The position numbers and the translations under genes are program-made. Below are positions 59,528-64,000 of a stretch of 64,000 nucleotides of DNA, piece by piece; the first letter of the stretch is position 1, and each line of letters begins with the position of its first letter. This DNA is from Streptomyces sp. NBRC 109706 (lineage in GTDB: Bacteria; Actinomycetota; Actinomycetes; Streptomycetales; Streptomycetaceae), in assembly GCF_000974485.1 (NCBI RefSeq), contig NZ_BBOM01000005.1:248001-312000 (forward strand), in the 5' to 3' direction. The notes beneath the pieces are model-generated. The model was not told where the DNA came from. It ran no database searches and was given only the letters and a program-made list of their open reading frames with translations.

Positions 59528-61901
59528 CGGGGTCCTCTTCGGAAAATTCCCCATCGGCCGACGGGAGTTGCTCATCGTCCCGTGCGGAGAAGGCGTCGGC
59601 GTCCTCGGGCGGACCTTCTTCGGAAGACTCCTCGGCCGCCTCCGGAAGCTCCTCGCCCGCGCAGAGCGCCAGGATGTCGGGGCCGAACTGGCGCAGCTTG
59701 TGGGGGCCGACGCCGGAGATCCTGGCCAGCTCGCGCTCGCTGCCCGGCACCTGCTCGGCGATGGCCATCAGGGTGGCGTCGGTGAACACCGCATAGGCGG
59801 GCCGGCCCAGCTCCTGGGCACGCTCAAGCCGCCACTCCCGCAGCCGCTCGTACAGCTCCTCGTCCATGTCCGAGGGGCAGTCCGCGCAGCGGCGGAGCTT
59901 CAGCTCGGTGGCCTCCGTGAGGGTGCGCCCGCAGACCCGGCAGGGCACGGGGCCGCGCGGCTTGCGCCCCCTGGTGCCGCCGCGCTCCACCCCGCCGGCT
60001 CCGCCACGCGTGCGCGCCGCGTCCGAGGCCGAGCCGGGGCGCAGCCCGTCCAGGAAGCGGCTGGGCCGGCGGCTGGCGCGGCCGCCGGGCGAACGGGCCA
60101 GCGCCCAGGAGAGGGAGAGATGCGCCCGCGCCCTGGTGACCCCCACATAGAGCAGCCGACGCTCCTCCTCGATCTGCTCCGGCGTCTTGGCGTGGGTGAT
60201 CGGCAGCATCCCGTCGGTGAGGCCGACCAGGAACACGGCGTCCCACTCCAGGCCCTTGGCCGTGTGGAGCGAGGCAAGGGTGACGCCCTCGACGGTGGGC
60301 GCGTGTTGGGCGGCGGCGCGCTCGTCGACCTCGGCGACGAAATCGGCCAGGACGGCATCCGGGCGGGCCCGCTGGAAGTCCTCCGCAAGCCGGACGAGGG
60401 CCCGCAGCGACTCCCAGCGGTCGCGCACCGCCCCGGAGCCGGCGGGGGGCTGATGCGTCCACCCGAGAGTGGCCAGCACCGCGCCGACCTCGCCGGCCAG
60501 CCCCTGGGCGCCGTCGAGGGCGGCGTCGTTGCCGCCGGCGCGCGCGGCACCGCGCAGCGCCAGGCCGGCCTGGCGGATCTCCTGCCGCTCGAAGAAGCGC
60601 TCGGCGCCGCGCAGCTGGTAGGGCACCCCGGCGTCGGCCAGCGCCTGCTCATAGCTCTCGGACTGGGCGTTGACCCGGTAGAGGACGGCGATCTCGCTGG
60701 CCGGGACGCCCGAGCCGCCCTGGGCGACGGGGGTGAGCAGCTGCTTGATGCGCTTGGCCGTGGCCTCGGCCTCGGCCGGCTCGTCCGGGTGCTCGGAGAA
60801 GTGCGGATCGGGCCCCGAGGGGCGCTGGGAGATCAGTTCGAGTCGGTGCTCGGCGGCCCGCCCCCTGGCCTGGGACAGCAGCCCGTTGGCCAGATGCACC
60901 ACCTCGGGTGTGGAGCGGTAGTCGCGCACCAGCTTCACCAGGGTGGCGTCCGGGTGCTGGGTGCGGAAGTTGAGGAGGTGGTCGGGGGTGGCGCCGGTGA
61001 AGGAGTAGATCGTCTGGCTGGCGTCCCCGACCACGCAGACGCTGTCCCGGTCGCCCAGCCAGAGCTGGAGCAGGCGCTGCTGCAGCGGGCTGACGTCCTG
61101 GTACTCGTCGACGGTGAAGTGCTGGTACTGGCGGCGGACGGTGTCCGCGATGTCCGGGCGGTCGCTGAGGATGCCGACCATCAGCAGCAGCACATCGTCG
61201 AAGTCGATGACGCCACGGTCCTGTTTGAGCTGCTCGTAGGTGGCGTAGATCCGGGCGGTCTCGGCCGGGTCGCGCGGCGCGTCCCGGCCGGCCTTGACCA
61301 CGGCGGCCGGATAGTCCTCCGGGGTGATCTGGGTGACCTTGGCCCACTCGATCTCGCCCATCACATCGCGCAGCTCCAGCCGCTCCAGCCGGATCCGGCA
61401 GCGGGAGCCCGCCTCGGCCACCAGCTGGACCTTGCGCTCCAGCAGCCTGGGCGACTCCCCGCCGACCGCCTTGGGCCAGAAGAACTGCAGCTGCCGCAGC
61501 GCCGCGGCGTGGAAGGTGCGGGTCTGCACGCCGCCGGCGCCGAGCTGCCGGAGCCGGCCGCGCATCTCGCCGGCGGCCCTGGCCGTGAACGTAACCGCCA
61601 GCACGGTGTTGGGCTGGTAGACACCGGCGCGCACCCCGTAGGCGATGCGGTGGGTGATGGCACGGGTCTTGCCCGTGCCGGCGCCGGCCAGGACACAGAC
61701 CGGGCCCTGCAGGGTGGTGGCGACCGTGCGCTGCTCCGGGTCGAGGCCGTCGAGGACGGCGTCCGCCGTGCTGGGCGGCTCGGGGAAGGCGCCATGCGGT
61801 AGCGTCCCGTGCTGGCCGCCGCCCGCTCGACTCTCCGGCGGGAAGCTCTCGGGCGGGAAGCCCTCCGGCGGGTTGGCTGAGGCGTGCGGTGCTGATGTCA
61901 C
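59520..61901 (-). CDS. uvrD2: UvrD2-type ATP-dependent DNA helicase with HRDC domain
   Basis: A 793-residue SF1A helicase. Walker A is AGAGTGKTRAITHRIA (about 70-85), motif II VDEYQDVSPLQ, motif III GDASQTIYSFTG, motif IV-V YRSTPEVVHLAN and TLASLHTAKGLEWDAVFLVG, motif VI LLYVGVTRARAHLSLSWA. A four-cysteine element (CRVCG...RRCADC, about 650-672) links to a C-terminal HRDC domain (about 680-745) and an acidic tail: the UvrD2 architecture of actinobacteria (Rv3198c). I choose GTG 61901; the frame begins at 61949, and the true start is uncertain. Its end contains the wblC promoter box. Confidence 0.95.
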   Translation of the reverse strand: MTSAPHASANPPEGFPPESFPPESRAGGGQHGTLPHGAFPEPPSTADAVLDGLDPEQRTVATTLQGPVCVLAGAGTGKTRAITHRIAYGVRAGVYQPNTVLAVTFTARAAGEMRGRLRQLGAGGVQTRTFHAAALRQLQFFWPKAVGGESPRLLERKVQLVAEAGSRCRIRLERLELRDVMGEIEWAKVTQITPEDYPAAVVKAGRDAPRDPAETARIYATYEQLKQDRGVIDFDDVLLLMVGILSDRPDIADTVRRQYQHFTVDEYQDVSPLQQRLLQLWLGDRDSVCVVGDASQTIYSFTGATPDHLLNFRTQHPDATLVKLVRDYRSTPEVVHLANGLLSQARGRAAEHRLELISQRPSGPDPHFSEHPDEPAEAEATAKRIKQLLTPVAQGGSGVPASEIAVLYRVNAQSESYEQALADAGVPYQLRGAERFFERQEIRQAGLALRGAARAGGNDAALDGAQGLAGEVGAVLATLGWTHQPPAGSGAVRDRWESLRALVRLAEDFQRARPDAVLADFVAEVDERAAAQHAPTVEGVTLASLHTAKGLEWDAVFLVGLTDGMLPITHAKTPEQIEEERRLLYVGVTRARAHLSLSWALARSPGGRASRRPSRFLDGLRPGSASDAARTRGGAGGVERGGTRGRKPRGPVPCRVCGRTLTEATELKLRRCADCPSDMDEELYERLREWRLERAQELGRPAYAVFTDATLMAIAEQVPGSERELARISGVGPHKLRQFGPDILALCAGEELPEAAEESSEEGPPEDADAFSARDDEQLPSADGEFSEEDPEK

Positions 61902-62015
61902 CCCGCCATGCTGCCAGGTTCTCCGGGGCGCGTGGGGCGAGCTGTCCACAGCCCGTGGAATTACTCATACCGCGCCCGATGTTCTGTGGACGCCGGGTAC
62001 CGGGTACCAGGCACC

Positions 62016-62043
62016 GTTGTATGTACCGGGTTGTATGTACCGG
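62016..62043. repeat. Exact 14-bp tandem duplication upstream of mycoredoxin
   Basis: GTTGTATGTACCGG is directly repeated (62016-62029, 62030-62043), 42 bases before the mycoredoxin ATG. Just upstream is another short duplication (ccgggtaccgggtacc). The copied unit is AT-richer than its surroundings and lies where a promoter is expected between divergent uvrD2 and the mycoredoxin gene. Confidence 0.8.
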
Positions 62044-62084
62044 ACACCGGTCATGAAGCTGTGAAGCTACGAAGGAGTCATCCC

Positions 62085-62339
62085 ATGCAGGGCAACGTGA
62101 CGATGTACAGCACCCCTTGGTGCGGCTACTGCCGTCGGTTGAAAAGCCAGTTGGACCGCGAGGGCATCGCCTTCACGGAGATCGACATCGAGCAGGATCC
62201 GGAGGCCGTGAAGCTCGTCGAGGCCGCCAACAACGGCAACCAGACCGTGCCCACCGTGGTGGTCACCGGCGGCGGTGGCACCGAGACCACCATGACCAAC
62301 CCCTCGTTGGCCGATGTCAAGAAAGCGCTGGCCGCCTGA
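62085..62339 (+). CDS. mrx1: Mycoredoxin (glutaredoxin-like, mycothiol-dependent)
   Basis: An 84-residue thioredoxin-fold protein that reduces mycothiol mixed disulfides. The active site CGYC is in TMYSTPWCGYCRRLKSQL (about 6-23), and TVPTVVV gives the cis-Pro. It is the Rv3198A/Mrx1 type, here divergent from uvrD2 as in mycobacteria. AAGGAG lies seven bases before ATG 62085. The longer frame upstream (from 61908) is not coding. Confidence 0.95.
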   Translation: MQGNVTMYSTPWCGYCRRLKSQLDREGIAFTEIDIEQDPEAVKLVEAANNGNQTVPTVVVTGGGGTETTMTNPSLADVKKALAA

Positions 62340-62367
62340 GCGCTGGCGTGGCAGGCGGCGCCTTCGG

Positions 62368-63315
62368 TCACCAGATCGAGGTGGTCAGCGGTTCGCCGTA
62401 CCAGCGTTCGACCAGGCGGGAGGCGATGGAGACGCCGGACGGGGCCAGGACCTCGCCCGACGCCATGGCCTCCCGCAGCTCGTCCCTGCTGAACCAGCGG
62501 GCCTCGTCGATCTCGTCGCCGTCGACCGTGACCTCGGTCGAGGTCGCGCGCGCCACAAAGCCGAGCATCAGGCTGGACGGGAAAGGCCATGGCTGGCTGG
62601 CCACGTACTCGACCTCGCCGATCGCCACGCCGACCTCCTCGGCGACCTCCCTGACCACCGCCCGCTCTATGGACTCCCCCGGCTCGACAAAGCCGGCCAG
62701 GGTGGAGAAACGGCCCTTGGGCCAGTGCAGCTGGCGGCCGAGGAGGGCCCGGTCGTCGTCGTCGAGGACAAGCATGATCACGGCCGGGTCGGTGCGCGGG
62801 TAGTGTTCGGCGCCACACGCCTGGCAGCGGCGGATATGGCCGGCCGCCGCGATCACGGTGCGCTCGCCGCAGCGGGAGCAGAACCGGTGCAGTCGCTGCC
62901 AGTTCTCCAGGGCGACGGCATGCACCAGCAGCTCGTTGTCCCGGTCGGACAGCAGGGCCGCGGCCTCCCGCAGGCTGGCCGGGCGGGCGGCGGCGTCCAT
63001 CCGTCCCGGGAGGGCGTCCTTCTGGAGGGCGAAGTACCGCACGCCGTCCGCGTCGATGCCCAGGAAGTAGCGGTGCGCCTCGGTGAGCGGGGCGTCGAAG
63101 GACGGCATCATCACCAGCTCGGTGCGGCCGTCCGGGGTCTCCTCGATCAGTGCCTGGCCGCCCGAGACCACGAAGACCCGGGTGCTGGGGTGGCTCCAGG
63201 CCGCCCCCAACCACGCCTCGTCCATGCGGTGACCGGCGGCCCGGTCGATGCCGCCGGGGGTGGTGAGGGGGATCGGCTGGACGACGCTGTCCTTGATGGC
63301 CGGGGTGGTACTCAT
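62368..63315 (-). CDS. nudC: NADH pyrophosphatase / NAD-cap hydrolase
   Basis: A 315-residue NudC. A variable N-terminal domain is followed by a zinc ribbon (CSRCG...RRCQACG, about 144-166), a Nudix box GFVEPGESIERAVVREVAEE (about 206-225), and the diagnostic SQPWPFPSS (about 242-250) that contacts the NAD moiety. It hydrolyses NAD(H) and removes NAD caps from RNA. It lies between the mycoredoxin gene (convergent) and the helicase-nuclease gene, as in Rv3199c. Confidence 0.96.
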   Translation of the reverse strand: MSTTPAIKDSVVQPIPLTTPGGIDRAAGHRMDEAWLGAAWSHPSTRVFVVSGGQALIEETPDGRTELVMMPSFDAPLTEAHRYFLGIDADGVRYFALQKDALPGRMDAAARPASLREAAALLSDRDNELLVHAVALENWQRLHRFCSRCGERTVIAAAGHIRRCQACGAEHYPRTDPAVIMLVLDDDDRALLGRQLHWPKGRFSTLAGFVEPGESIERAVVREVAEEVGVAIGEVEYVASQPWPFPSSLMLGFVARATSTEVTVDGDEIDEARWFSRDELREAMASGEVLAPSGVSIASRLVERWYGEPLTTSIW

Positions 63316-63324
63316 ACCGAAAGC

Positions 63325-64000
63325 CTAACCGGGATCGTTCGGCTCCCAGGAGTCCTCCCCCATCAGCAGTCGCTCCAGGCCACGGCGCCCGGGCAGGACG
63401 CTGGGGCGCACCAGCTCGCCGCTGCGCACATAGAGGAACGCCGCGGTGACCCGGCTGAGCGGCAGTTGGTGGCGCTCGGCCCAGGCGAGGCGGTAGATCG
63501 CCAGCTGCAGCGGGTCGGCGTCCTGGCGGCGCGCGGTCTTCCAGTCGATGATCTCCCAGCGTTCGCCGTCCGTCCCCGGGCGGGGTGGCAGGCGGTAGAC
63601 GGCGTCGATCCGCCCCCTGATCACCCGCCCGGCGAGGGTGAGCTGGAACGGCGTCTCGATCCGGTAGGGGCGGCGGTCGGCGTACGGGGTGCGTTGGAAC
63701 GCCTCCTTGAGCGCGGCCAGTTCGCGTTCGTCGCGGATCTCGGCGTCCTCGTCGGGATCGCCGCCCGGCAGCTCCTCGGGGCCGAGCATGGGCAGCGGCA
63801 CCGAGTCGAAACGGGACTCGACCCAGGCGTGGAAACGGGTGCCCCGGCGGGCGGCCGGCTGGGGCGGGCGGGGCATGGGGCGGGCCAGCTCGCGGGCGAA
63901 GCCGTCCGGGTCGGTGGCCAGCCGTTGCAGCTGGGTGGCCGAGAGCGAGACGGGCAGCGGCACCTCCCGCACCCCGGCCCTGGCCTGCCGCAGCTCGCCG
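63325..64000 (-). CDS. adnB: C-terminal part of AdnB-type helicase-nuclease (runs off window)
   Basis: Only the last 224 codons are present, and the 5' part lies beyond base 64000. The segment is a RecB-family PD-(D/E)XK nuclease: His in RGTRFHAWVESRF, Asp in GRVIRGRIDAVYR, the DxK motif EIIDWKTARR, and QLAIYRLAWAE (QxxxYR). No helicase motif is in the visible piece. By position next to nudC and uvrD2 (Rv3201c order) it is most likely AdnB, one subunit of the mycobacterial-type double-strand-break resection motor-nuclease. Confidence 0.88.
   Translation of the reverse strand, partial: GELRQARAGVREVPLPVSLSATQLQRLATDPDGFARELARPMPRPPQPAARRGTRFHAWVESRFDSVPLPMLGPEELPGGDPDEDAEIRDERELAALKEAFQRTPYADRRPYRIETPFQLTLAGRVIRGRIDAVYRLPPRPGTDGERWEIIDWKTARRQDADPLQLAIYRLAWAERHQLPLSRVTAAFLYVRSGELVRPSVLPGRRGLERLLMGEDSWEPNDPG

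Overview
The window reads as a chromosomal segment of a Streptomyces-type actinomycete. GC is very high, third codon positions are almost all G or C, and GTG starts and 4-base stop/start overlaps are common. Diagnostic genes include adpA with a rare TTA (bldA) codon, wblC/whiB7, mycoredoxin, uvrD2, the AdnB-type helicase-nuclease, hisN, orn and heterodimer-type ABC exporters. I see no phage, plasmid, IS or CRISPR signature and no biosynthetic gene cluster. The novelty is mostly in regulatory DNA, repeats and gene arrangement.

Layout. 0.2-4.6 kb: a LacI-regulated sugar-catabolic operon (oxidoreductase, DUF993 aldolase-like protein, sugar phosphate isomerase). 4.8-7.6 kb: a membrane SpoIIE-type phosphatase with a kinase-like domain, a Nudix hydrolase and a 74-aa protein. 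7.6-12.6 kb: a fused two-half ABC exporter, a DUF6069 membrane protein and a TetR regulator with two palindromic operators. 12.7-13.7 kb: an Erm 23S rRNA methyltransferase behind a probably leaderless 34-codon leader ORF and alternative hairpins, i.e. a likely drug-inducible attenuator. 13.9-15.3 kb: a three-gene envelope-stress-like set (hypothetical, holin-like DUF1469, DUF3618). 15.5-19.5 kb: phosphatase-like protein, TesB thioesterase, initiator tRNA, and the divergent Fur-type regulator/catalase pair with its operator inside the catalase promoter. 19.6-24.2 kb: hisN, a TetR regulator, rsgA, aroA and an M50 peptidase.

25-40 kb: tRNA-His, orn, adpA with a long upstream region, a universal stress protein, glmS, small hypotheticals, a decayed GNAT gene, and the leucine/isovalerate degradation operon (carboxylase beta and alpha subunits, HMG-CoA lyase, acyl-CoA dehydrogenase) with a divergent TetR regulator. 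The stop codon of that regulator runs straight into an approximately 500-bp array of about 22-bp repeats containing a duplicated higher-order block.

40.5-64 kb: a Sel1-repeat protein, then a block with the gene content of Mycobacterium tuberculosis Rv3193c-Rv3202c: UPF0182, PPA1309, PDZ/Lon-like protease, moaE, epimerase, zinc-metalloprotease-like protein, Nudix, a TerD-AIM24/AIM24/AIM24 set, M48 peptidase, ThiF-like protein, ABC1 kinase, wblC with a long attenuator leader, uvrD2, mycoredoxin, nudC and the end of adnB.

From memory of S. coelicolor, the 25-40 kb block corresponds to SCO2776-SCO2793 and the blocks on either side to about SCO5170-SCO5213. These lie on opposite replichores at similar distances from oriC, so the window probably spans the ends of an origin-symmetric rearrangement, and the repeat array lies at one junction. 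Two ribosome-targeting-antibiotic responses (erm attenuator, wblC attenuator) occur in the same window, but only the wblC promoter carries a visible WblC box.
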